DNA from: Gammaproteobacteria bacterium
GTDB lineage: Bacteria; Pseudomonadota; Gammaproteobacteria; Pseudomonadales; Litorivicinaceae
DNA: 43,945 nucleotides
Direction: 5' to 3'
NCBI GenBank assembly: GCA_002730235.1
Contig: PBZS01000048.1
Span: 4,479-48,423 of the forward strand
Within the stretch, counting starts at the first letter, position 1. The number at the start of each line of letters is the position of its first letter. The notes under the pieces were generated by a model. That model ran no database searches. It was not told where the DNA came from and saw only the letters and a list, made by a program, of their open reading frames with translations. Shown here piece after piece: positions 1 to 7,628 of the stretch. The position numbers and the translations under genes were made by a program.

Positions 1-575
1 AGTGTGAGGGCCATCAACCTTATTGGCACCCAGTTCAGCAGTGATACCCAACGTTCCGAGGTCCCACCGGACCCTTGGCGCTGGGCAATAACAGTCGAAG
101 TCCAGTACAACAGAATCCCGGGCAGCCCGCCAAGCGCAAACCATGCCAGTGGAGTGAACACCTTTTCAGCAAGCTTCAATATCTGTGTTTCGACCGTGAT
201 TCTGGTCACACCATTTTCGTCAAGTTGACTGGCATCCGTTCCTGAGAAGCCAGTGAGTTTTATTTGCGCTTGTGAGAATGAGCCGCTACGAAGTTCCGTG
301 AGGATTGATTTGGAATCCTCGGTTACCTGTCCATACTGAATGATTAGAGCAAGTGTACAGAAGGTAACAGCCACTCCGACAACCGGCATATAGGCGACGA
401 TTGCTCCGAGGGTAACGGCCCCTCCGACGATAATCGGCAAACGAAGCGAGTTTGGCAGCGTGTCTGTTGCTTTTTCGATTAAACCAACCACGTGCTGGCG
501 GTATGGCTCAATGCGATCAGATGAAACCAGGCGGCTGAAAAGAATAGCGGCAACGGCCAAAATCAATGCGTTCAT
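1..575 (-). CDS. CobD/CbiB/AmpE-family membrane protein (C-terminus cut by window edge)
   Basis: The reading frame opens with ATG at 575 and runs 191 codons to the left edge without a stop, so the C-terminus is missing. The N-terminus MNALILAVAAILFSRLVSSD is hydrophobic and a second hydrophobic stretch lies near residues 45-75. The segments ITVETQILKLAEKVFTPL and LLNWVPIRLMAL resemble the conserved core of CobD/CbiB (adenosylcobinamide-phosphate synthase), where VETVAEN-like and LNWIPARLTAL-like motifs occur. AmpE belongs to the same superfamily. In canonical CobD this enzyme attaches the aminopropanol arm of cobalamin. Whether this copy does so is uncertain, because the asparagine and aspartates of the VAENTSDG motif are not evident. 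A B12-dependent mutase lies elsewhere in the window, but that is only circumstantial. It diverges from lolC by 55 bases. Confidence 0.6.
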   Translation of the reverse strand, partial: MNALILAVAAILFSRLVSSDRIEPYRQHVVGLIEKATDTLPNSLRLPIIVGGAVTLGAIVAYMPVVGVAVTFCTLALIIQYGQVTEDSKSILTELRSGSFSQAQIKLTGFSGTDASQLDENGVTRITVETQILKLAEKVFTPLAWFALGGLPGILLYWTSTVIAQRQGSGGTSERWVSLLNWVPIRLMALT

Positions 576-630
576 CAAAAATCCTTCAAAGTTTTAGAAA
601 CTGTAGCATGAAGGCAGTTACACTTGCGGT

Positions 631-1887
631 ATGTTCAATCCATTATCTATTTGTATCGGTCTGCGGTACACCCGAGCGAAGCGACGAAATCATTTTATTT
701 CGTTCATCTCAACCGTCTCAATGGCGGGGTTAACATTGGGCGTCGCGGTCCTCATTTTGGTGCTCTCGGTCCTGAATGGATTCGATCGGGAGTTACGTAC
801 GCGGATCCTTGGAACAGTGCCACATGCACTGCTTGAGTTTGGTGGCGCAAGAACGGACCTTGCGCCAATTGCTGAACGATTGTTAACCAATCCATCGATT
901 ATTGGGATCGCACCTTTGAATCAGGGAGAAGGGCTTCTGATTGCTAATGGCCAGACAGCGTCTGTTGCCGTCCTCGGCGTTAATCCAGAGCAGGAATCTG
1001 AGGTCTCGATCCTCCCCGGTTTAATGACTCAGGGAAATTTTGTCGATCTGAATCAACGTCGATTTTCGATTATTCTAGGTTCGGGAGTCGCGTCGAATCT
1101 TGGCGTGGTCCCTGGTGATCAGGTGACACTCTTGATTCCTGAGGCAACCTTGAGCCTTGCTGGTGTCACACCGCGACTGAAGCGACTCAAAGTTGCTGGT
1201 ATTTTTGAAGTTGGCGCACAGCTGGACAGCCAATTGGCCTTCGTTGAGATCTCTGATGCTTCAAGATTGTTCAATCTCGGTGAGGGCGCTTCTGCCCTCC
1301 GGTTGCAGTTTGAAAACTTGTTCGACGCACCCCAATTAACTCGTCAGATTGCCCAAGAGGTTAGTACTTCGCTGGGTCTACCTGTTCGTTACCAAGACTG
1401 GACCCGGACCCAAGGGAATTTGTTTGAGGCCATACAATTGGAGAAAACTATGATCGCGTTGTTGTTGACGCTGATTATCGCGGTGGCTGCCTTTAATATT
1501 GTTTCGACGCTGATCATGGTGGTCACCGACAAGCGTGCAGATATTGCAATTCTCAAAACGATTGGGTTATCACCTTCAGGGGTGATGGGAATATTTATCG
1601 TCCAGGGAACACTTGTGGGGGTATCTGGAACTATGTTCGGCGTTATTTTGGGGGTCCCACTGGCACTGTCGATCACTGAGATCCTTGAATTCCTCGAATC
1701 CGCTTTTGGCTTTTATCTGTTCAACCCAAGTACGTACTTCATTTCCGATCTGCCATCGGAGCTTAGATGGTCAGATATTGGTCTTGTGACCACGCTAAGT
1801 GTCGGATTATCGGTCTTGGCAACCTTGTACCCGGCATTGAAGGCGAGTCGGATCATCCCTGCCGAGGTTTTGAATCATGAGCGCTGA
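631..1887 (+). CDS. lolC: LolC/LolE-family lipoprotein-releasing permease
   Basis: This 418-residue protein is an inner-membrane permease that, with LolD, extracts outer-membrane lipoproteins and hands them to LolA. It has the family layout: one N-terminal membrane helix (about residues 23-48), a periplasmic domain of some 210 residues, and three C-terminal helices (about 275-300, 325-355 and 385-405). The FtsX/MacB region includes the DKRADIAILKTIGLSPSGVM segment that contacts the ATPase. The gene overlaps lolD by 11 bases, implying coupled translation. Only one LolC/E-type permease is present here, followed directly by lolD and then by a convergent gene, so no lolE follows. The complex may be a LolF-like homodimer, or a second permease may lie elsewhere. 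No strong ribosome-binding site precedes the ATG. Confidence 0.92.
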   Translation: MFNPLSICIGLRYTRAKRRNHFISFISTVSMAGLTLGVAVLILVLSVLNGFDRELRTRILGTVPHALLEFGGARTDLAPIAERLLTNPSIIGIAPLNQGEGLLIANGQTASVAVLGVNPEQESEVSILPGLMTQGNFVDLNQRRFSIILGSGVASNLGVVPGDQVTLLIPEATLSLAGVTPRLKRLKVAGIFEVGAQLDSQLAFVEISDASRLFNLGEGASALRLQFENLFDAPQLTRQIAQEVSTSLGLPVRYQDWTRTQGNLFEAIQLEKTMIALLLTLIIAVAAFNIVSTLIMVVTDKRADIAILKTIGLSPSGVMGIFIVQGTLVGVSGTMFGVILGVPLALSITEILEFLESAFGFYLFNPSTYFISDLPSELRWSDIGLVTTLSVGLSVLATLYPALKASRIIPAEVLNHER

Positions 1888-2560
1888 TCCATTGTTGAGA
1901 CTGAGCAATGCTACGTTTGCCTACGGGGAAATCGACTCAGGAGTGTCTGTTCTCGAAGATGTTGATTTCTCGATCGATACCGGGCAGCGTTTAGCGCTAA
2001 TCGGTCGCAGTGGATCCGGAAAAAGTACATTGATGAGCATCTTGGCTGGGCTCCTGTTACCAGCACAGGGCGCAGTGTTCTGGCAGGGAGTTGATGTCAC
2101 ACGTCTTACTGATACGAAGCGCGTTGCGCTGCGGCGGGAAACAATCGGCGTTGTGTATCAGTTTCATCATTTATTGCCCGAATTTTCAGCGGTAGAAAAT
2201 GTGATGTTGCCAGCTATGCTTGCCGGTAAAACACCGTCGACATCAGAAACCATCGCACACACTTTGCTTGAACAGGTGGGACTGGAGCATCGCTACTCGC
2301 ATAGACCTGGAGAGTTATCCGGCGGCGAAAGGCAGCGCGTTGCAATTGCGCGTGCACTTGCAGGTGAGCCAAAGGTTTTGTTGATGGATGAACCAACCGG
2401 GAATCTAGATGAGGCTACGGCTGATCATGTAATTGCGATGCTTGTCGAGTTATCGAAGAAAACAGGAACAAGTCTGGTTATCGTGACTCATGATCGTCGA
2501 GTCGCTGCTCAGACTGATCAACAGTTTGAATTGCATCAGGGTCAGCTCCGGAGCGCCTAA
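1877..2560 (+). CDS. lolD: Lipoprotein-releasing ATPase LolD
   Basis: LolD is the ABC ATPase that powers release of lipoproteins from the inner membrane. The 227-residue protein has Walker A GRSGSGKS at 43-50, the signature LSGGERQRVAIARAL, Walker B VLLMDEPTGNLDEAT and a switch histidine in VTHD. Length and the MacB/LolD-type sequence (for example YQFHHLLPEFSAVENVMLP) fit LolD rather than a general transporter. Translation begins inside the end of lolC. The last 83 bases overlap the 3-prime end of the convergent DUF2062 gene, so the two transcripts share antisense sequence. Confidence 0.95.
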   Translation: MSADPLLRLSNATFAYGEIDSGVSVLEDVDFSIDTGQRLALIGRSGSGKSTLMSILAGLLLPAQGAVFWQGVDVTRLTDTKRVALRRETIGVVYQFHHLLPEFSAVENVMLPAMLAGKTPSTSETIAHTLLEQVGLEHRYSHRPGELSGGERQRVAIARALAGEPKVLLMDEPTGNLDEATADHVIAMLVELSKKTGTSLVIVTHDRRVAAQTDQQFELHQGQLRSA

Positions 2561-3077
2561 TAAATCGAGCGAGTTGTCGACGTCTCTTCCATTCGTGGTT
2601 GACTCTCCATCTCCACCAGAGCCTTAAGCTGACTAGGCCCAACGACCCCATAGAGACGCCAATCAAAATTGAGCCGGTTAGTAACGGTAACCAAATCAAA
2701 GTTAGCTGTTCTTGTATCCATGCTTGCGTGATCACGTCGGGCAACGAAAGCGATTCAGAGTTAAGAATCCATGCTCCCACCGTATATGCAATCACGAAGT
2801 AAGGAGGCATGGTGATAGGGTTTGTTAACCAACATAGACCTACAGAAACAGGGACATTACATCTAAGTATAAGCGCGGTAATTGCTGCGCCGATCATTTG
2901 GAAAGGTATGGGCATGCATGCCCAGAAAATCCCGTTTAAAAAAGCGTAGCTAACCGTTTTACGATTGAAGTGCCAAAGATCATGAGCAAAAAGCTTCTTT
3001 CCCAAGAATCCCCAGCCACGCATATGTTGGAGTCTTTGGGCGGAAGGCATTATCTTCGAAACTAATTTTTTCGGCAT
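2478..3077 (-). CDS. DUF2062 membrane protein
   Basis: This 199-residue protein matches the DUF2062 family, small integral membrane proteins of unknown function common in Proteobacteria. The family signature is visible as FLNGIFWACMPIPFQM followed by LCWLTNPITMPPYF, and there are about three hydrophobic segments (roughly residues 48-75, 80-105 and 130-155). The C-terminal 50 residues are highly basic (RLWWRWRVNHEWKRRRQLAR) and probably cytoplasmic. The 3-prime end runs 83 bases into lolD on the other strand. A good sigma-70-like promoter precedes it, so it is probably transcribed separately from msbA although it lies downstream on the same strand. Function is unknown; the envelope neighbourhood (lol, msbA, lpxK) suggests but does not prove an envelope role. 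Confidence 0.85.
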   Translation of the reverse strand: MPKKLVSKIMPSAQRLQHMRGWGFLGKKLFAHDLWHFNRKTVSYAFLNGIFWACMPIPFQMIGAAITALILRCNVPVSVGLCWLTNPITMPPYFVIAYTVGAWILNSESLSLPDVITQAWIQEQLTLIWLPLLTGSILIGVSMGSLGLVSLRLWWRWRVNHEWKRRRQLARFIRRSGADPDAIQTVDQSEQRLDDHESR

Positions 3078-3105
3078 GCTGGAAAACTCACGGATCTCGA
3101 GCGGT

Positions 3106-3133
3106 GTTATACATTGATTAACCTTTTTTTCAA
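3106..3133 (-). promoter_or_regulatory. Candidate sigma-70 promoter for the DUF2062 gene
   Basis: Read on the minus strand, TTGAAA (3133-3128) and TATAAC (3111-3106) each match the consensus at five of six positions and are separated by 16 bases. The predicted transcript would begin near 3099, about 22 bases before the ATG at 3077. This suggests that the DUF2062 gene has its own promoter in the 128-base gap after msbA. It is a sequence match only. Confidence 0.5.
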
Positions 3134-3205
3134 CGCCTTTACCGATGGTTTGGAGGAAATCGTATGAATAACCTTCAATCTATACCAACTTAAGCCACTT
3201 TTTGT

Positions 3206-4870
3206 TCAGTCTAGGACTAGTCCCGTAGCTAGGTGAATCGTGCGATCAATAGATAACAGTGCCTCTGGGTGATGGCTAATAATTAGTGTAGTTCGGTTTG
3301 CTTTTAGATTTTCTAGACCCCGTAAGACGTCCTCGCGACTCTTGTGATCAAGTGCGCTTGTCGGTTCATCGAGCAATAGTATCGGGGAGTCTTTTATAAA
3401 AGCTCGAGCGATTGCGATCCGTTGTTTTTGGCCTCCTGATATCCTGCTACCGAAAGGTCCAATTTGCGTATCAAAGCCATCTGGGAGCGATTCGATAAAC
3501 TTGAGCGCGTTTGCCTGGCTGGCAGCTTCTTTTACGTCGTCATCTGTAGCATCGGGCCACCCAAACCGAATATTCTCCGCGACCGTTGCATCAAACAGAT
3601 TCACCTGCTGGGTCACTAATGAAATTTGCCGGCGTCGTTTAGCTAGAGGCCACTGTCTCAATGATTCATTATTAATTTTTATTTCGCCAGTATCTGGATC
3701 AAGAAATCCTGCAATTATCCCAATTAATGATGATTTACCGGATCCAGAAGGGCCAACTAACGCGACACTTTCACCCGGCTCGATCTTGAGGGAGACTGCC
3801 TTCAGAGCAGGCGCCTCTGCGCCCGGGTAGCTGAACGTTATGTTTTCTATCGTGAGTGTCGCGGTTGGCAATGCTGTATATGTTTTTGACTGACCGCGTT
3901 GGTTATCGAGCTTCTGATCAAAGACCTCATAAATCGATTCAGCAGCAGCAAGTCCACGCTGGATCGTTGCGTTGACACCAGTTAGTCGACGGACTGGATC
4001 GAAAATCATACCCATGGCGGTGATATAGGCAACAAATTCTCCTGGGCTTAATAAATCTCGGGCACTCATTTGGGTGCCGATTAAGATAACAATGCCGATG
4101 GTTACAGCAGCTAATATCTGCACTAGAGGGACATTTAGTGATTGAATTTTGATTACGCGCATCTGCTCGTGCCGAAGTTTTTTGTTGATGCGGTCGAATT
4201 GTACTTGCTGGTTATCGTGGCCACCGAAAATCTTTATGTCCTTCACGGCTAATAATGATTCTTCAATTAGTCCTGTGAGTCGACCAGTCCAGGTCTGCAA
4301 ATCTTGGTTTGACCGGCGCATTTTGGCACTGGCTTTTTTCACGACAAATGACACAACTGGGGCTGCAATCAGAAGTGCTAAAGACATTTGCCATGAGGTA
4401 TAAATTAAAAATCCAAGGAGTCCAAGGATCATCAAGGTATCCTTGATAATTATCATCCAGGCAGTCGACACGGCTTCGCCGACCTGTGTAACGTCGTAGG
4501 TAATCCTAGACAGTAATCGACCGCCTTCCTCGGCATCGTGATCCACCATTGGTAGGTCAAGTTGCACACCAAATACCTCGGAGCGGATATCCGCTACAGT
4601 GCGGTGGGCTACATACTGACTGGAAACAGACGCCACGTATTCCGAAATACCTTTAATCACAAAAACCGCAACGATTAGCAGTGGAATTTGGATCAATGCA
4701 CTTGGGTCTTTACCAATCAATGATTCATCTATCAGGGGCGCCATTAGGGCAGGAAGCAGGGGTTCCATCGCAGCAGTTGCAGTCATCGCCAACATCGCTA
4801 TTACTGCAATCTTCCAGTACGGTAAAGCCTCTTTGATAAGGCGACCGTAGGTGCGCATATCTGTCTTCAT
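3206..4870 (-). CDS. msbA: Lipid A export ABC transporter MsbA
   Basis: MsbA flips lipid A-core across the inner membrane using ATP and works as a homodimer, each chain having six membrane helices and a nucleotide-binding domain. The 554-residue protein has the half-transporter layout: an ABC membrane domain over about residues 1-310, then Walker A GPSGSGKSS, the signature ISGGQKQRIAIARAF, Walker B ILLLDEPTSALD and a histidine switch in ISHHPEA. I chose the ATG at 4870 because it shares the four bases ATGA with the stop of the upstream phosphatase gene. A TTG six codons earlier is in frame but less likely. E. coli keeps msbA next to lpxK on the same strand; here msbA points away, and a phosphatase gene separates the two. 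Confidence 0.9.
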   Translation of the reverse strand: MKTDMRTYGRLIKEALPYWKIAVIAMLAMTATAAMEPLLPALMAPLIDESLIGKDPSALIQIPLLIVAVFVIKGISEYVASVSSQYVAHRTVADIRSEVFGVQLDLPMVDHDAEEGGRLLSRITYDVTQVGEAVSTAWMIIIKDTLMILGLLGFLIYTSWQMSLALLIAAPVVSFVVKKASAKMRRSNQDLQTWTGRLTGLIEESLLAVKDIKIFGGHDNQQVQFDRINKKLRHEQMRVIKIQSLNVPLVQILAAVTIGIVILIGTQMSARDLLSPGEFVAYITAMGMIFDPVRRLTGVNATIQRGLAAAESIYEVFDQKLDNQRGQSKTYTALPTATLTIENITFSYPGAEAPALKAVSLKIEPGESVALVGPSGSGKSSLIGIIAGFLDPDTGEIKINNESLRQWPLAKRRRQISLVTQQVNLFDATVAENIRFGWPDATDDDVKEAASQANALKFIESLPDGFDTQIGPFGSRISGGQKQRIAIARAFIKDSPILLLDEPTSALDHKSREDVLRGLENLKANRTTLIISHHPEALLSIDRTIHLATGLVLD

Positions 4871-5583
4871 TCCCGTCTCAAGACCCAATCTACCCAGAAG
4901 TTAGCAAATCCTTTCGGTTTAAATTCTCGTTCCATAGTATCTCGATCGTATTCAGAGTTGACCCAATCTAGGAAGGTGGGTTCCGCGGCACTGCTATCTA
5001 CTTTCCTACACCGATCACGGTATCTTAAATACGAGTCGAAGAAGTGATCAAGAATTCCTGTTTTTGCGCTTCTAAAGTGGCCATATTTCCAATGTAATTG
5101 AGCTTTGGCCTCCTCAATTGGTTGGCCGAGGCGAAAATGGCAGTACAAAGCTGCGAAGATCCCAGCGCGGTCGGCACCTGACTTGCAGTGGGCTAAGGCC
5201 GGAGTCTCAATATCATCAATTAATTGTTTTAGCATATTGATTTGTCTGGCTGTTGGAAGCCCTCGGGAATGGACGCGTGTATTGATCAACGTAATTCGTG
5301 CCTCTTCGCAGGCTTTTGCTTCAAGTTGATATCGCCCCTGTGTGGGGTTGTATCCACGAAGATTTATGATGGTCTCTAATCCTAATTTTCGTTTGTAACG
5401 ATGAATTTGTGCGACACTCGGTTGGTTACTCCGGTACAGAGGTCCTTGCAAGAGGAAACGATTGGAATACATAGATCTTAGAAAGCCATGGTCAATAAGC
5501 CATAAGTCGAGATTAGCTTTGATCAATTGCCACAAGGTAAGCGGTGTGGGTGGTGGTGCTTTGCCCCAACCTTCAACGGACAC
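4867..5583 (-). CDS. Dual-specificity/tyrosine phosphatase-like protein
   Basis: This 238-residue protein carries the cysteine-phosphatase signature HCKSGADRAG, with His132, nucleophile Cys133 and Arg139 in the C-x5-R arrangement. The preceding GLETIINLRG strand and the YRSNQPS segment are typical of the compact DSP/atypical tyrosine phosphatase fold. Such enzymes hydrolyse phosphate monoesters on proteins, phosphoinositides or sugars; the substrate here cannot be read from sequence. No signal peptide is visible, so it should be cytoplasmic. It starts with GTG, preceded by AGGA at a good distance. It is joined to msbA by a four-base ATGA overlap and diverges from lpxK, so a role linked to lipid A or cell-surface sugars is a fair guess, not a demonstrated one. 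Confidence 0.8.
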   Translation of the reverse strand: MSVEGWGKAPPPTPLTLWQLIKANLDLWLIDHGFLRSMYSNRFLLQGPLYRSNQPSVAQIHRYKRKLGLETIINLRGYNPTQGRYQLEAKACEEARITLINTRVHSRGLPTARQINMLKQLIDDIETPALAHCKSGADRAGIFAALYCHFRLGQPIEEAKAQLHWKYGHFRSAKTGILDHFFDSYLRYRDRCRKVDSSAAEPTFLDWVNSEYDRDTMEREFKPKGFANFWVDWVLRRE

Positions 5584-5662
5584 GGATCATCCTTTTCCTT
5601 TTTAGTAGCGCGGAGGATACTCAATTCGCGGATATTCTGCACATCAATCAGGGAATTAGTGC

Positions 5663-6700
5663 GTGAAATTTGGCTTTAATAGTTTTAGAGGGTTTCATCG
5701 TTGGCCGTCCCACTGGTCTAAACCAGCAACATTTCTTGGCAAAGTATTACGTCCACTTGTTGCTTCTTGGATGCACAAGAAGCGTCGTAAAATAGCGAAA
5801 GCATCGCGAGGGTCGAGTCAAATCCCGATAGTTTGTATCGGTAATCTTGTCTTAGGCGGTGCAGGTAAGACGCCACTGGTCGCGAGTCTTGCTTTAAGGT
5901 TGCAAGAGGAGGGTTTTACACCCGGAATTGTGAGCCGTGGTTTTGGCGGCAGGGTAAAGTCTTTGCCGATTGAAGTGACTGAACAAAGTTTGCCTGGGTA
6001 TGTTGGCGACGAGCCTCTGATGTTGAAGAAACGGACCGGTTGCCCAGTGATTGTTTGTCGTGATCGGGCAAGGGCGGTCGAGCGCCTTCATTTTCATTAT
6101 CAAGTCGATGTGGTTTTGTCGGATGATGGGCTACAAAATGTAGGTTTGTGGAGAGACTTCTCAGTCTGCGTGTTTAACAAAGAACAAGGAATAGGTAATG
6201 GACTTGAGATGCCGTTCGGTCCATTGCGAGAGCCAATATCCGCGGTACATCTTATGGATGCGATAGTGGTCTACGGTAATGACCATCCTAAAGAAATGCT
6301 GATAGCAATGGGTATCGAAACGAAAACACCTACTTTTGGTTCGGTTACTCAGATGGCTCATGCGTATCGATCTGATCAACCTGAAATCCATCGACCGCTG
6401 GATGATCTAAAAGACTTGGGACATTTTGATGCTGTAGCGGGAATCGCTGCACCTCATCGCTTTTTTGAGGGGCTCAAACAAGCGGGGCTTGTGTTCGAAG
6501 AGTATGCTTTTCCAGATCATCAATCATTTTCTGCATCGGATATAGCTGAACTCTCGCATGTAATTACAACCGAGAAAGACGCGGTGAAATTGGTACACTT
6601 ACTGAAAGAACCATTTTGGATTGTTGTACTCGATAGTATGCAACCCGAGTTCGAAACATGGTTAATTGATAATTTGAAGGATTGGAGCATTAAGTTATGA
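5663..6700 (+). CDS. lpxK: Tetraacyldisaccharide 4'-kinase LpxK
   Basis: LpxK phosphorylates the 4'-position of the lipid A disaccharide at the inner membrane. The 345-residue protein has the membrane-associated N-terminus and the P-loop GNLVLGGAGKT at residues 60-70, followed by the family segments GIVSRGFGG, VGDEPLML and VVLSDDGLQ. The C-terminal half has the expected AGIAAPHRFF and FPDHQSFSASDI motifs. Translation starts at GTG 5663; GGGA lies eight bases upstream. The stop overlaps the start of ycaR by four bases (ATGA), so lpxK heads an operon of surface-carbohydrate and cell-wall genes. Confidence 0.94.
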   Translation: MKFGFNSFRGFHRWPSHWSKPATFLGKVLRPLVASWMHKKRRKIAKASRGSSQIPIVCIGNLVLGGAGKTPLVASLALRLQEEGFTPGIVSRGFGGRVKSLPIEVTEQSLPGYVGDEPLMLKKRTGCPVIVCRDRARAVERLHFHYQVDVVLSDDGLQNVGLWRDFSVCVFNKEQGIGNGLEMPFGPLREPISAVHLMDAIVVYGNDHPKEMLIAMGIETKTPTFGSVTQMAHAYRSDQPEIHRPLDDLKDLGHFDAVAGIAAPHRFFEGLKQAGLVFEEYAFPDHQSFSASDIAELSHVITTEKDAVKLVHLLKEPFWIVVLDSMQPEFETWLIDNLKDWSIKL

Positions 6701-6888
6701 GTTTGGCGCCTCAACTGAAAGATTTATTGGTGTGTCCCTTATGTAAGGGCAACGTTGAGATTCGCGAGGATGACCAAGAAATCTGGTGTCGCGCTGATGG
6801 TTTAGCGTTTCCCATCAGAGACGGTATTCCAGTCATGCTCGCTGACGAGGCCAGGACTCTGACTAATGATGAGCGGACTGATCGATAA
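6697..6888 (+). CDS. ycaR: Trm112/YcaR-family small zinc-finger-like protein
   Basis: This 63-residue protein belongs to the UPF0434/Trm112 family. It has the pattern LLVCPLCKG near the N-terminus and a later WCRADGLAFPIRDGIPVML. In the family the first CxxC and further residues can bind a metal, but many bacterial members keep only part of the ligand set. Its role in bacteria is poorly known; eukaryotic Trm112 activates methyltransferases. Its position between lpxK and kdsB is the same as in E. coli. It overlaps lpxK by four bases and kdsB by one (TAATG). Confidence 0.9.
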   Translation: MSLAPQLKDLLVCPLCKGNVEIREDDQEIWCRADGLAFPIRDGIPVMLADEARTLTNDERTDR

Positions 6889-7628
6889 TGAACTTCATAG
6901 CGGTTATCCCTGCTCGTATTGGGTCAAAGCGCCTTCCAGGGAAGCCATTACTTGATATTGCGGGTAAACCGATGATTCAACATGTCTATGCTCGCGCTCT
7001 CGAATCCAACGCGGATCGAGTTTTGGTGGCGACTGATGATCAAGGGATAGCTGATGCTGTTATTGGTTTTGGCGGAGAGTGCGTGATGACGCGAGATGAT
7101 CATCTGACCGGAACGGATCGGTTGGCAGAGGTAGCTGATGTTTTAGAGCTATCTGCAGAAGCGATTATAGTTAATGTGCAAGGTGACGAGCCACTATTAC
7201 CGGCGTCTGCGGTTCAGCAGGTTGTTGAAATTCTAGTAAAGTACCCTCAGGCGTCGATTGCCACCTTGTGCGAACCGATTCATCAAGCCTCGGATATTGA
7301 AGATCCGAATCAAGTTAAGGTAGTGAAGAGTCAGTCAGGTAGGGCTTTATATTTTTCACGTGCAGGCATTCCAGTGAATTCCTTACCTGACTGCGATGTT
7401 CATTATCGTCATATCGGTCTGTATGCATATCGAGCTGGTTTTCTTCGTGATTTTTCATCTTGGGATCCGACACCGCTCGAGCAATTTGAACGCCTCGAGC
7501 AGCTGCGTGCGTTGGAGCACGATCGTTTTGTACAAGTTGAAGTTGCCATTGAATCAATTCCACCAGGGGTTGATACGGAAAGCGATCTCGAAGTAGTTCG
7601 GCACCAAATGGGAGGTTTTGGTGTTTGA
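6888..7628 (+). CDS. kdsB: 3-deoxy-manno-octulosonate cytidylyltransferase KdsB
   Basis: KdsB activates Kdo by coupling it to CMP, the step before its transfer to lipid A. The 246-residue protein begins with the nucleotidyltransferase motif VIPARIGSKRLPGKPL. It contains IIVNVQGDEPLLP, HIGLYAYRAGFL and LEQFERLEQLRALEHD, all characteristic of KdsB, and its length matches the family. The start is joined to the ycaR stop as TAATG and the stop overlaps murB by eight bases. With LpxK upstream, the operon covers successive late steps of Kdo-lipid A synthesis. Confidence 0.96.
   Translation: MNFIAVIPARIGSKRLPGKPLLDIAGKPMIQHVYARALESNADRVLVATDDQGIADAVIGFGGECVMTRDDHLTGTDRLAEVADVLELSAEAIIVNVQGDEPLLPASAVQQVVEILVKYPQASIATLCEPIHQASDIEDPNQVKVVKSQSGRALYFSRAGIPVNSLPDCDVHYRHIGLYAYRAGFLRDFSSWDPTPLEQFERLEQLRALEHDRFVQVEVAIESIPPGVDTESDLEVVRHQMGGFGV

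Noticed and set aside
4871-4888. TTG at 4888 as the msbA start
   Set aside because: The ATG at 4870 has the ATGA coupling to the upstream stop and fits the family better.
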